A stretch of DNA of 64,000 nt. Origin: Lentilactobacillus fungorum (GTDB lineage Bacteria; Bacillota; Bacilli; Lactobacillales; Lactobacillaceae). The DNA is taken from NCBI RefSeq assembly GCF_016860605.1, contig NZ_BNJR01000016.1:124001-188000 (forward strand), given 5' to 3'. The translations under genes and the position numbers were made by a program. Under the pieces are notes generated by a model, which was not told where the DNA came from, searched no databases, and was given only the letters and a program-made list of their open reading frames with translations. Positions 43,587 to 52,185 of the stretch are shown here, piece after piece; positions within the stretch are counted from its first letter, which is position 1, and each line of letters opens with the position of its first letter.

Positions 43587-44363
43587 CTATTTCACCGCGC
43601 TGACACCGGTAAGTGGGGATGAGGCAACCGCCCCGTGTTCGATAACCCGGCCTGGTTTTGCCAAATAGGCTTTGCGGCCGGCTTCAACTGCCAGTTTGAA
43701 GGCTTCGGCCATTAGAGGAATGTTTCCGGCAGTGGCCATTGAAGTGTTAGCCATGACGGCCGCAGCACCCATTTCCATCGCTTCAGCAGCTTGGCTTGGC
43801 CGGCCAATCCCGGCGTCGACAATGATTGGCAGGTCGATCTCATCGATTAAAATTTGGATGAGATCCTTAGTTGACAATCCCTTATTGGTCCCAATCGGGG
43901 CACCTAAAGGCATCACGGTTGCGGCACCGGCGTCCACTAACTGGTGAGCAACATTTAAATCCGGCAGCATGTATGGCATGACGATGAAGCCTTCATTAGC
44001 TAAGACCTCGGTTGCCTTGAGGGTTTCATAGTTATCCGGCATCAAATATTTCTTGTCGGGAACGACTTCCAGCTTGATAAAATCGCTGCCGCTGAGTTCA
44101 CGGGCGATTCGAGCTGTCCGAATGGCTTCTTCAGCGTTGGTTGATCCGGAAGTGTTAGGTAAAATCGTAATGCCCTCAGGAATGTAGTTTAAGATATTTT
44201 CCTTACCGGTTTTATTCCGACGGAGCGCCATCGTGATGATTTGGGCCTTGGCATTGTTAATGGCTGAATCAATTAAATCGTATGAATATTTTCCTGAGCC
44301 TAAAATAAATCGAGATGTGAAGGCGTGACCGCCAATCATTAACGCATCTTTTTCATTTGCCAT
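43587..44363 (-). CDS. thiG: Thiazole synthase ThiG
   Basis: 258 residues, a TIM-barrel enzyme that joins deoxyxylulose phosphate, ThiS thiocarboxylate and dehydroglycine into the thiamin thiazole. [14 protein letters not shown] opens it. The Schiff-base Lys lies in [11 protein letters not shown]. Phosphate binding uses [14 protein letters not shown] and [28 protein letters not shown]. Length and motifs are complete. It begins 13 nt after thiF with AGGAGGATTTATTC. Confidence 0.95.
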   Translation of the reverse strand: MANEKDALMIGGHAFTSRFILGSGKYSYDLIDSAINNAKAQIITMALRRNKTGKENILNYIPEGITILPNTSGSTNAEEAIRTARIARELSGSDFIKLEVVPDKKYLMPDNYETLKATEVLANEGFIVMPYMLPDLNVAHQLVDAGAATVMPLGAPIGTNKGLSTKDLIQILIDEIDLPIIVDAGIGRPSQAAEAMEMGAAAVMANTSMATAGNIPLMAEAFKLAVEAGRKAYLAKPGRVIEHGAVASSPLTGVSAVK

Positions 44364-44376
44364 GAATAAATCCTCC

Positions 44377-45024
44377 TCAGATTTCTGTATCTCCTAAAAT
44401 CAGCCGGGTAATCATATTGGCTTCGTGGCCGGCTGCAATCATAACCCGAGGGGCCATCAAACCTTCAGCCCCCATGGATTCGCCGTCACCTGCGATGTAT
44501 AAATTCTCGCGGGGATGCTTGGTGGTAATCGTGTTGGAACTGTGAACACCGGCCATCCCGGTACCCATCACAATGGGTTTATCGGGATAGAACTCGGAGG
44601 CAGCATCCAGTAGCATGGCCTTGGCAGCCGGATTATCAAATGCTTCTGTGATGATGTCAGCGTCCGCAAACAACTCCTTCACGTTGTCATGGGTGACTTT
44701 TACCTGGTGAATTTTAATTTCTACAAATGGGTTGAATTCCTGCAGATTTTGCTTCAAAGCAACCACTTTTGGCATATCTACCTGGCTAAGCTTAAACTGT
44801 TGACGATTGAGATTGCTTAACTCAACCGTGTCAAAGTCCACTAGTGTCAAATGCCCAATCCCAATCCGAGTTAAAGCAATCGCAATGTTGGACCCCAAGC
44901 CACCAGCTCCAGCAATGGTGACATGAGCTGCCGTCAATTTATCAGCTGACCCTTTGACGTTCCGCTCTTTCATACCAAGATAAACGTCATCGTAACTCAT
45001 TCCTTGAATCTCTGGTTCTTGCAT
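44377..45024 (-). CDS. thiF: ThiF family adenylyltransferase (short, family-2 type)
   Basis: 215 residues, an E1-like enzyme that adenylates the C-terminal Gly of ThiS. The nucleotide-binding loop is [23 protein letters not shown], followed by [17 protein letters not shown] and [14 protein letters not shown]. It is shorter than E. coli ThiF and lacks its CxxC zinc pairs, as in the clostridial family-2 ThiF. Its start follows AAAGGAGTCGATTAACAAC. Repeat array R9 separates it from thiS. Confidence 0.9.
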   Translation of the reverse strand: MQEPEIQGMSYDDVYLGMKERNVKGSADKLTAAHVTIAGAGGLGSNIAIALTRIGIGHLTLVDFDTVELSNLNRQQFKLSQVDMPKVVALKQNLQEFNPFVEIKIHQVKVTHDNVKELFADADIITEAFDNPAAKAMLLDAASEFYPDKPIVMGTGMAGVHSSNTITTKHPRENLYIAGDGESMGAEGLMAPRVMIAAGHEANMITRLILGDTEI

Positions 45025-45047
45025 GTTGTTAATCGACTCCTTTATAA

Positions 45048-45315
45048 AAGTGAGCGGAGCAAAGCGGTTAGAAAGCGAAACCTAAGTTAACTTGACCGGA
45101 AATCTCAGGCTTGGATTTTTGGGCAAGTTGACTTAGGTGCAGCTTTCTGCTTTGCGCAGCTGTCCTAGAAAGTGAGCGGATCCAAGCGGTTAAAAGTCGG
45201 AGTGTAAGGCTCCTTGGAAGGAAATCCCTGGGTTTGGGGATTTTCTTCCAAGGTGCTTGCACGCAGACTTTTGCTTGGAGGAGCTGTCCTAGAAAAGTGA
45301 GCGGAGCCAGGACGT
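45048..45315 (+). repeat. Palindromic repeat locus R9 (two copies and a partial) inside the thi operon
   Basis: Copies at 45048-45167 and 45170-45290, plus a left end at 45295-45315 that reaches the thiS stop. Copy 2 is a clear covariation case: GATCCAAGCGG..AAAAGTC on the left faces GACTTTTGCTTGGA on the right, while copy 1 has GAGCAAAGCGG and GCTTTCTGCTTTGC. The inner stem is CTTGGAAG/CTTCCAAG. The array lies between two genes expected to share a transcript. Confidence 0.92.
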
Positions 45316-45317
45316 TC

Positions 45318-45515
45318 CTAGCCACCACCAACAAACGAGATTAACTCCAATTTGTCGTTCTCACCAATTTTGGTTGTGTCAAATTCGGAGCGGTGGACGA
45401 TCGTGCCGTTCTGTTCGACGACGATGTTGTCAATTGGTGCGTTTCGTTGCTTTAAAAACTCGGCGATTGTTTGACCAATCACACCGGATTCTTGTTCACC
45501 GTTAACCATTACCAT
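45318..45515 (-). CDS. thiS: Sulfur carrier protein ThiS
   Basis: 65 residues, ubiquitin-like, ending in the essential Gly-Gly (FVGGG) that becomes the thiocarboxylate. Pattern TIAEFLKQRNAPIDNIVVEQNGTIVHRSEF then NDKLELISFVGGG is typical. It is the first gene after the TPP riboswitch. Its ribosome binding site AGGGGG is part of the 3' arm of the leader terminator, which ends only a few bases before the ATG (45515). Confidence 0.92.
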   Translation of the reverse strand: MVMVNGEQESGVIGQTIAEFLKQRNAPIDNIVVEQNGTIVHRSEFDTTKIGENDKLELISFVGGG

Positions 45516-45516
45516 A

Positions 45517-45735
45517 CAAAAAGCCCCCTTTCTTCAGATTCCGAAGAAAGAGGGCATTAGCTGTCACTTCAACGTTAAGTTCCATTTACAGAAAAGAAAA
45601 GCCTTCTTTTCTGCAAAAAGAAGGTTTAAAGTCAAAATAAATTTAACAATAAATTCGCTCTTCCTTCGGCAGTACAAACTACATCAGGTTCGATGGGTAT
45701 AATCTCAGCCATTTCAGGCACCCCAGACGAAATAT
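45517..45735 (-). ncRNA. TPP riboswitch and expression platform
   Basis: On the minus strand the aptamer (about 45735-45655) has GGGGTGCCTGAAATGGCTGA, GATTATACCC and GAACCTGATG, the conserved CTGAGA and ACCTGAT cores of the THI box. Two hairpins follow: CCTTCTTTTT/AAAGAAGG (about 45626-45602) and GCCCTCTTTCTTC/GAAGAAAGGGGGC with TTTTTG (45555-45517). The second is a terminator that also contains the thiS ribosome binding site. TPP binding should turn the operon off. Confidence 0.93.
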
Positions 45736-45879
45736 TTAATTAGGCTTGAAACTTTGCTCAAGCTCGTAACCTATTTATAACTGCTTACAATCTGAAAGTC
45801 AAGTCAGAAATACGACTATACTTTTTTTCGAGGTTCATTTACACTGATGGCAAATGAAAAAATATTGGGGGAAATCATT

Positions 45880-46512
45880 GTGAAACTGACAAATCGACCA
45901 CTATATTTGGTGACTGATCATACTGGCTTAACGGACAAACAATTTTTTGACGCGATTGAAGCCGGCTGCCAAAATGGGGTTGGCTTCGTTCAACTCAGGC
46001 AAAAAGAGGGCAGCAGTCGCGAAATCTTTGAACTAGCTCAAAAAGTGAAAGCGATCACCGATCGGTATAAGATTCCTTTGATTATCGATGATCGATTAGA
46101 TATTGCTCAAGCTGTTGATGCAGCTGGGGTCCATCTGGGGCAAAGTGATTTGCCGGTGGCCGTTGCTCGGCAAATCTTAGGGCCAAAGAAGATTGTTGGT
46201 GCAACGGCTAAGACACTGAAGCAGGCCAAAGCAGCCGAAGAGATGGGAGCAGACTATTTGGGAACGGGCGCCATTTTCCCAACCACGACCCATGTTAAGA
46301 CCGTTCATACCTCTGTTGAAACCCTTGGTAAGATCAAACGGCTGGTGGGGATTCCCGTGTATGCGATTGGCGGCTTGACGGCTGATAATGTTGAGGCAAT
46401 TGATGGTGCGCACGTTGACGGGGTGGCCGTGGTTTCTGCGATTATGAAAGCTGAGGATCCAGCGGGGGCTACTCGGGCGTTGCGGGCGGCAGTTGAGGAA
46501 GTGATTGGGTAA
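45880..46512 (+). CDS. thiE: Thiamin phosphate synthase ThiE
   Basis: About 210 residues, TIM-barrel enzyme that couples HMP pyrophosphate and thiazole phosphate. LYLVTDHT opens the barrel. GVGFVQLRQKEG, IIDDRLDIAQAVDAAGVHLGQSDLPV, LGTGAIFPTTTH and VYAIGGLTADN are the substrate and phosphate motifs. GTG at 45880 has a strong site (TTGGGGGAAATCATT); an in-frame ATG at 45847 has only a distant GAGG. It is divergent from the riboswitch operon and shows no THI box of its own. Confidence 0.9.
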   Translation: MKLTNRPLYLVTDHTGLTDKQFFDAIEAGCQNGVGFVQLRQKEGSSREIFELAQKVKAITDRYKIPLIIDDRLDIAQAVDAAGVHLGQSDLPVAVARQILGPKKIVGATAKTLKQAKAAEEMGADYLGTGAIFPTTTHVKTVHTSVETLGKIKRLVGIPVYAIGGLTADNVEAIDGAHVDGVAVVSAIMKAEDPAGATRALRAAVEEVIG

Positions 46513-46514
46513 AA

Positions 46515-46643
46515 ATGCGAGGCAAGGTAATGGTTGATAAAGAGCTACTTGAAAGTAATGAAGCACTTAACAAATTTGATCATGGTGATGATTCTGAAGT
46601 TGAAGTTCAAAAAGTGTCCCTGGAAGTCCCGCAGACTAAGTAA
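46515..46643 (+). CDS. Possible 42-residue acidic small protein
   Basis: A short frame directly after the thiE stop, MRGKVMVDKELLESNEALNK then an acidic tail ending EVPQTK. An internal ATG preceded by GAGGCAAGGTA is the better start. It is too short to recognise and may be chance. Low confidence. Confidence 0.25.
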   Translation: MRGKVMVDKELLESNEALNKFDHGDDSEVEVQKVSLEVPQTK

Positions 46644-46741
46644 AGTAATGTTAAGGAGCTTAGAAAAAGAGAGGCTCTTATCTAACAGTCATTCATTGCT
46701 TTTCTGGGAGTTGTCCAAAAATTATTAATGAATCTGAGATT

Positions 46742-46793
46742 AAGCGTTAATAAAAGCTCTCGACATTTCGCCGGGAGCTTTTATTAACGCTTA
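46742..46793. terminator. Long bidirectional terminator
   Basis: AAGCGTTAATAAAAGCTC pairs with GGAGCTTTTATTAACGCTT, an unusually long 18-bp perfect stem between thiE and the convergent ABM gene. Confidence 0.88.
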
Positions 46794-46797
46794 AGTT

Positions 46798-47085
46798 CTA
46801 TTCATTATAATCCATCCGAATAATAACCGGATCCTGGGTCAAGAAATCACCAACGCCAGAAAGGAAGGCTTGAAAATGCGGGGTATTGTTGTGAAACGCA
46901 ATCGCATCCGCGTCCTGCCAATGTTCAATAATCTCATACTCATTGTCGGAGCCGAGCTTTTTGTAATGATTGTAGCTCAGGTTGCCTGCTTCTTGGCGGG
47001 AGCCTTGAACTAATTGATCGATGAATCGTTCGTAATCCGCTTGTTTTCCTGGCTTCACCGTTAACTCAACGTTGATAACTTTCAT
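46798..47085 (-). CDS. Antibiotic biosynthesis monooxygenase (ABM/YgiN-like) domain protein
   Basis: A 95-residue ferredoxin-like-fold protein: INVELTVKPGKQADYERFIDQLVQGSRQEAGNLSYNHYKK, then EYEIIEHWQDADAIAFHNNTPHFQAF. Small proteins of this family act as quinol monooxygenases or unknown oxygen-sensing enzymes. The start at 47085 has AAAAGGGGAATGATATGC upstream; earlier Mets lack proper spacing. Confidence 0.83.
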   Translation of the reverse strand: MKVINVELTVKPGKQADYERFIDQLVQGSRQEAGNLSYNHYKKLGSDNEYEIIEHWQDADAIAFHNNTPHFQAFLSGVGDFLTQDPVIIRMDYNE

Positions 47086-47244
47086 GCATATCATTCCCCT
47101 TTTGTCCATTGCTTATAACCACTTTTAGTATAAGCGTTAGCGAAAGGGGAGACAATCGAAATTTCAAGTTGATTGACCGATTAGCAATGACAGGAAGGTG
47201 ATTATTTATTATCCGCCACTTTTAATCGTTGTCTGAATCAGCGA

Positions 47245-48156
47245 TTATTGGTTGAACGTCCCAGCTTCCACTTCGCGAATAAAGGTTGCCAAGTGATCGT
47301 AATAAACATCCGGGTTGTCAACCATATGATGGTGGCCGCCTTCAGGAGTTGAAACGAATTGCGCATTTGGAATCATTTTGGCCATTCGCTTACCAGTTTC
47401 CACTGGCATCGTTTCATGCTCACCAAAGGTTACTAAGGTTGGCACCTTAATGTCCTTTAAATGATCAGTAAAGTTCCACTCGGCTAATTTACCAGTGATG
47501 ACAAATTCGTTGTCACCTTGAAAGGCACCATAAATATCCGTGTTAGTAACGTCGATTAAATGCGATAACTTGGAAGGTTGTTTGCGGTCAATATAGCCTT
47601 TGTTCAAAATGTCCACGTAGGATTGATACTGATCATTGTCATAGTCGTTGTTGGCTTCACATTTCTTCATGTAAGCCACTTGTTCAGGGGTTAAAGCTGC
47701 TTCACGAACCTTTTCGAGATGTTCCGTGTAGTCGTCAATTCGATCAACCATGGATGAGACGATGGCGCCCTTTAAATGCTTGCCGTATTTGGCCGCGTAT
47801 TCTTGAACTAACAGACCACCCCAAGATTGGCCAATCAAGTAGAAGTTATCTAAGCCCAGCTTGTCTCTGACTTCATCGACTTCATCCAAGAAGTAGTCGT
47901 AGTTCAAAATGTCCTTTCGAACTTGCGGGTCACTGAAGTCAGGGCTGTCTGAGTACCAAGAACCTAATTGGTCGTACATGGTTACTTGAACGTCTAAGCC
48001 CTGCTTTTTTAGTTGTTGAGCTGCGTCTTCCCAGTATTCATGTTCGCCACCAGGGCCACCATGAAGGGCCAACAAATGGATATCGCCGACACCTTGGGTA
48101 TTGGTCCACAAATGATAACCGTTATCCAGGGTAATGATCTTTGTTCCTTGTCGCAT
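47245..48156 (-). CDS. Proline iminopeptidase-like alpha/beta hydrolase (PepI type)
   Basis: 303 residues, S33 family. LLALHGGPGGEHEYW is the oxyanion region, LIGQSWGGLLVQEYA carries the nucleophile Ser, TFGEHETMP the Asp region and TPEGGHHHMVDNPD the His. PepI removes N-terminal proline from peptides. It is followed upstream on the same strand by PepX (46 nt apart), so both proline-specific peptidases are probably co-expressed. The start follows ATAGGTGATTAC. Confidence 0.86.
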   Translation of the reverse strand: MRQGTKIITLDNGYHLWTNTQGVGDIHLLALHGGPGGEHEYWEDAAQQLKKQGLDVQVTMYDQLGSWYSDSPDFSDPQVRKDILNYDYFLDEVDEVRDKLGLDNFYLIGQSWGGLLVQEYAAKYGKHLKGAIVSSMVDRIDDYTEHLEKVREAALTPEQVAYMKKCEANNDYDNDQYQSYVDILNKGYIDRKQPSKLSHLIDVTNTDIYGAFQGDNEFVITGKLAEWNFTDHLKDIKVPTLVTFGEHETMPVETGKRMAKMIPNAQFVSTPEGGHHHMVDNPDVYYDHLATFIREVEAGTFNQ

Positions 48157-48201
48157 GTAATCACCTATCCTTATACGTATTTGTAAATAATGATACCACT
48201 T

Positions 48202-50631
48202 TTATTCATGATTGGCATCGGCACGCAACAACGGTAATTCAATGTTGGAAGCGCCTAAGTCAATTGCGTAAGTAATGTTTTGGTTGCCACGAATGGTGTA
48301 ATCCATATCGGTTGCGTAAATGACGATCCCAAATTGATGACCAGCTAATAGCCGCCAAAAAGTTGGTTGAAAAAGCATTTCAAACGTGTATTTTTGGCTT
48401 GGCTGTAAGTCGTCGACTTTATAACTATTGGTTCGATTCTGCATATTCATGTGGGCATCGGTGAATTTCTTATAAGCCGACGCCTTTTTTTCAGGCAAAA
48501 ATTCCTTGAGATCGTCTTTGCGCCACTGGTAGCCAGTAATGATTTTTTGTGCTTCAAGGACTTGGGGAACCGCGGTTAATCGTTTGGCCTTGCCATAATC
48601 GACCAGCGCAACGCTTAACAAGCCGACGTTAGCGCTGCTGGCAGCTCGCAGCGAAATCTTGGCCCGGCCGTCAACGATGAGGTCATGGCTGAGCGGCTCG
48701 GAAACCAGTTTGATGCAGTGTTGATCCATCTTGGTATGCCCCTTGGTTAATAAATCGTGGCGCCACTTGGCAGTGTTGGCCGTGTAATGTTTGAATAGAT
48801 CGTCATCGAGATGATCGGAGAAACTGTTGTTTTCGTTTAGATCCGTGAAGCGTTTATCTGCCAAGGAAATCTTTTGGGCAGCGGCATCGCCCCAATCTTG
48901 ATAAGGGTGCCATGTTTCTGGCGTTGCGTTATCTTGGACTAATACATCTGGGATAATTTGATTGGCTTGATTGTTAGTTCCTAGTAATTTATTAGTGAGC
49001 CAGAGGTTGACGATATCAGTAAAATCTACTGAACGAAAGTTGTTAAGGTACTCATGTTGACCTTGGTGAAGGACTAGTTTTTGAGTAATTGGTTCTTTTT
49101 TAAGCCGATTTCTAAGGTTATAGACATGGGAGAGCTTAACGTTCCAATCGTTTAAGCCATGGACGAGCAACATGTCGGCTTTAATGTTGACTTCTTTGAG
49201 CAGATTTCTGGCATCCCAAAACGAATTATAGTTACCGGACTTTCGGTCTTGACCACTGGTTAATTTCTTAAGTTGGGCCAACCAAGTGTCTTTGATTTTA
49301 AGATAGTCGGCAGCCGTTTGTTCCCGGCTGAAAGTCAATTCGCCAAGGACATCAGTGTCTTCGCCCTGAAAGCCGCCGGGGGCAACGACCAGGCCATTTT
49401 CTCGATAATACTCGTAATAGTTGGAAATGCCGGCTTCGACAACGGCAGTTTTTAATCCGTCAACCCCAGTTAGCGCGGCGGCCGTCGATAAAGTGCCCAG
49501 ATATGAGCGACCAGTCATGCCAACGTTGCCGTTGCTCCACCACGCGCGAATAGCAATCTGGTCGTGTCGATTGGTGAAGGCTTGACGATCACCGTGCAGC
49601 CACTCAATGATTGCCGTAGCGCTGATTGTTTCATCTGGCGTGCCAGTTGTGCGAACACCATCAGAATCTTGAGTACCAATTCCCGATGAGTAAACCACGG
49701 CAAAGCCCCTGGCTAAAAAGTAGTCATTTAATGAATACGTCCAGTTCTTAACAAAGGTTTCCTCAGCAACTTCCGTAGTGCTTTTGGCTGACCGGGGGTT
49801 GGGTAAGTGATCGTTATGGTAAGTCACTTTCACGTCGTCATATGTAAGGTCATTTGGCGTCTTGCGGGCTAAGGGTTGATTGACTTGATGGGTCAAATCG
49901 TCGGCCTGCTTGTCATTGACGCCTTGATCGTAAGGGCTTTCGGTGAAAACAACTGGTACCTTTAGCCCAGCTTCGGTTTCAGCAGGGCGGATGATTTCGG
50001 CTTTTAGCAGGTCACGCTGGCCATCGTGGTCAGTATCCAGAGGTGCTTCAACGTAGACAACTTCGCGGATGAGTTTGCTGGTATCAAAGACAGCCTGGGC
50101 CTTGCCATTGAAGATTAATGGCCGTTTGAAAGACGTGTCTTCGATGAATTGATGGTAATAACCTTGCCCGGCCAGATAATCAATGAGTGTTTGCCCATAT
50201 TTGGTCCGGGTGTTTAAAAGCCGATACCAAGCATCAATTAAGTGATCGCGGTCGAGAGTCCCGTCAATATCTGTCTTCGGTAAGTGATACTTAGTAATTG
50301 CTGCCAATGGCTGGTCAAGTTCAAAGTCTAAGCCAACTTGAAAGCCTAACAGCTGCAGGCCAACGTTATAGAACGCAACTTTAGTGACAGTGCTTTGGGT
50401 TGCCGTATAGTCGTAAGCGTTGAGATCCTTGGTTGCCATTAAGTTGGCAACTTTTTGAGTTCGGGTTGAGAGTCCCTGCTTTTCTAAATAGAACTTCAGT
50501 AAAAACTGGCGAAACAACATCACTGGGTCAGAAATCTTGGCTGTCCGTGAAGATAAAAAGCGGATATCCGCGAGTTCTTTGACAATTTGTTGGTGATTCG
50601 TTGGCACGTATGCGAATTGATTGATTTTCAT
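48202..50631 (-). CDS. pepX: Xaa-Pro dipeptidyl-peptidase PepX
   Basis: An 809-residue S15 peptidase that removes X-Pro dipeptides from casein-derived peptides. The N-terminal helical dimer domain (about 1-190) precedes the alpha/beta catalytic domain; the nucleophile Ser is in VGMTGRSYLGTLSTAA, the Asp near VHGLNDWNV and the His in LHQGQHEYLNN. The C-terminal jelly-roll begins near residue 610. Length fits lactobacillar PepX. The start follows CAGGAGGTACTTAA; repeat R10 lies directly upstream. Confidence 0.94.
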   Translation of the reverse strand: MKINQFAYVPTNHQQIVKELADIRFLSSRTAKISDPVMLFRQFLLKFYLEKQGLSTRTQKVANLMATKDLNAYDYTATQSTVTKVAFYNVGLQLLGFQVGLDFELDQPLAAITKYHLPKTDIDGTLDRDHLIDAWYRLLNTRTKYGQTLIDYLAGQGYYHQFIEDTSFKRPLIFNGKAQAVFDTSKLIREVVYVEAPLDTDHDGQRDLLKAEIIRPAETEAGLKVPVVFTESPYDQGVNDKQADDLTHQVNQPLARKTPNDLTYDDVKVTYHNDHLPNPRSAKSTTEVAEETFVKNWTYSLNDYFLARGFAVVYSSGIGTQDSDGVRTTGTPDETISATAIIEWLHGDRQAFTNRHDQIAIRAWWSNGNVGMTGRSYLGTLSTAAALTGVDGLKTAVVEAGISNYYEYYRENGLVVAPGGFQGEDTDVLGELTFSREQTAADYLKIKDTWLAQLKKLTSGQDRKSGNYNSFWDARNLLKEVNIKADMLLVHGLNDWNVKLSHVYNLRNRLKKEPITQKLVLHQGQHEYLNNFRSVDFTDIVNLWLTNKLLGTNNQANQIIPDVLVQDNATPETWHPYQDWGDAAAQKISLADKRFTDLNENNSFSDHLDDDLFKHYTANTAKWRHDLLTKGHTKMDQHCIKLVSEPLSHDLIVDGRAKISLRAASSANVGLLSVALVDYGKAKRLTAVPQVLEAQKIITGYQWRKDDLKEFLPEKKASAYKKFTDAHMNMQNRTNSYKVDDLQPSQKYTFEMLFQPTFWRLLAGHQFGIVIYATDMDYTIRGNQNITYAIDLGASNIELPLLRADANHE

Positions 50632-50651
50632 TTAAGTACCTCCTGTTGATA

Positions 50652-50726
50652 AAGTGAGCGGAGCCAGGCGGTTAGAAAGCGCCAGATAGGCTTAGGTGCA
50701 GCTTTCTGCCTGGACTTGCTAACCTA
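50652..50726 (+). repeat. Internally deleted palindromic repeat R10
   Basis: Only the outer arms remain: GTGAGCGGAGCCAGGCGG, TTAGAAAGCGCC, then GCTTTCTGCCTGG. The CCAGGC variant on the left is matched by GCCTGG on the right even though the centre is gone. The conserved end lies about 20 nt upstream of the pepX start. Confidence 0.88.
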
Positions 50727-50809
50727 AAAAGATTAGTTACAGGTATTATACATTAATTTGTGGGCATGAATGGGCTTAGACAAAATTAACAATCAGCTGG
50801 TTGGTTATT

Positions 50810-52036
50810 TTAGTCTTTGCCTTGGCCCACCTCGTTTCGATAATGCAGCGGCGTTTTACCAACCAATTTTTTAAACACCTTAATAAAGTAAGGGACGTTA
50901 TTAAACCCGGTCATAAAGGCAATCTCAGTAATTGATAACGTTGGCCTTGCCAGATATTTTTTAGCTTCCGATATCCGACGCCGGTTCATATAATCGGTCA
51001 CACTCATACCTACCTCCTCACTAAACTTTCGGGATAAATAAGAAGGGTTCGTCCCAACTTGATTAGCTAATTGGGAGAGCGACATTGCGTGGCCCAGATT
51101 TAGTAAAATCGTGTCAATCGTTCGCTTAATCATCGGCTGGTAACCGCTAGTTGAAACGGCGATAACAAGCTCGCAGTATTCTAACGCCATTGTGGCCGTT
51201 AATGTTCTTAAACCAGCCAGGGTAGTTTGCCGTTCGATTAATAGTGCATACTTTTCTGAAATGTCATTTAAATAAACCGGCTGGACGCCACCACGGTGAG
51301 CAGCAATTCGACACAATGTATTATAGACAAAACAGATGTTTTTTGTGGAGCGTAACGGTTGACCAGGGATGCGGCTGGAAAATAAGTCGGTGATTTTTGC
51401 AATGGCAGCAAATTGCTGCTTGACGCCGGTTTTATCTCCGGCGGCGATGGCGGCCATCAAGGCCTGTTCTTCTTCATAGCGCTTTTCAATTGCCGCTTGG
51501 CTAGCCGCGTGAATGCTCGTCACGGGTCGGCTGACAGCAACTTGCTGGTGGTCATGAACTTCGACTAGTGTCGGCGAAATGGGTGGTTGGTGGCAGAGGT
51601 TCACCAGTAAGGAGCCAAGGGCGGCCATTTTTTCGGTCGATAACATGGGGAGGCCTTGATAAAACTGCTTGAGATAGTGGCTGTCACTAACCGTTAACGA
51701 TTGGTTAATCAAAATGGCGTTTAAGTCATCTGGCGTTAACGCCGCAGTTAAAAACGGACCAACAATGACGATGCCAGTCATTTGAGCATTACTGATTAAG
51801 TTAGCTGCCAAGTATTCAAGCTTTGTGGTGGTGACATAGTGAAAGCAGTCAGCAGCTTTTGCAGTTGCTAACTTGTTAATTAGTGACGACATTTCCAATG
51901 GATTGATGATCCCGGTAGTTGGTGGGGTGTTGTCGACACTGGCGATCCTTTGACCAGCGCGATCAAAAGCAGTGGTGTCGATGCCAGTGGCTGAATGAAA
52001 TAAATGGGCAATTGCTTTAATTGAATGAGGTTGCAA
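50810..52036 (-). CDS. AraC family regulator with PocR-like sensor domain
   Basis: About 408 residues. The N-terminal 170 look like a PocR/GAF-type sensor (IKAIAHLFHSATGIDTTAFDRAG, LISNAQMTGIVIVGPFL). The last 100 are two AraC HTHs (LSQLANQVGTNPSYLSRKF, then ITEIAFMTGFNNVPYFIKVFKK). The TTG at 52036 is preferred because CCAAAGGAGTTGAGCTTC precedes it; the frame extends 19 codons upstream without a site. It is divergent from uidA and probably activates it in response to a glucuronide. Confidence 0.85.
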   Translation of the reverse strand: MQPHSIKAIAHLFHSATGIDTTAFDRAGQRIASVDNTPPTTGIINPLEMSSLINKLATAKAADCFHYVTTTKLEYLAANLISNAQMTGIVIVGPFLTAALTPDDLNAILINQSLTVSDSHYLKQFYQGLPMLSTEKMAALGSLLVNLCHQPPISPTLVEVHDHQQVAVSRPVTSIHAASQAAIEKRYEEEQALMAAIAAGDKTGVKQQFAAIAKITDLFSSRIPGQPLRSTKNICFVYNTLCRIAAHRGGVQPVYLNDISEKYALLIERQTTLAGLRTLTATMALEYCELVIAVSTSGYQPMIKRTIDTILLNLGHAMSLSQLANQVGTNPSYLSRKFSEEVGMSVTDYMNRRRISEAKKYLARPTLSITEIAFMTGFNNVPYFIKVFKKLVGKTPLHYRNEVGQGKD

Positions 52037-52185
52037 GAAGCTCAACTCCTTTGGATGGGTGTTAGCGGTTACATAAAAGTAATCATACAACAATTTATGT
52101 AAAAATAGTAGAAGAAGGCAGGAAAGAATTCCGCTATTCTGTAACTAACTTAATGAATGATAACTTTGAATGGAGGAATTAATCG

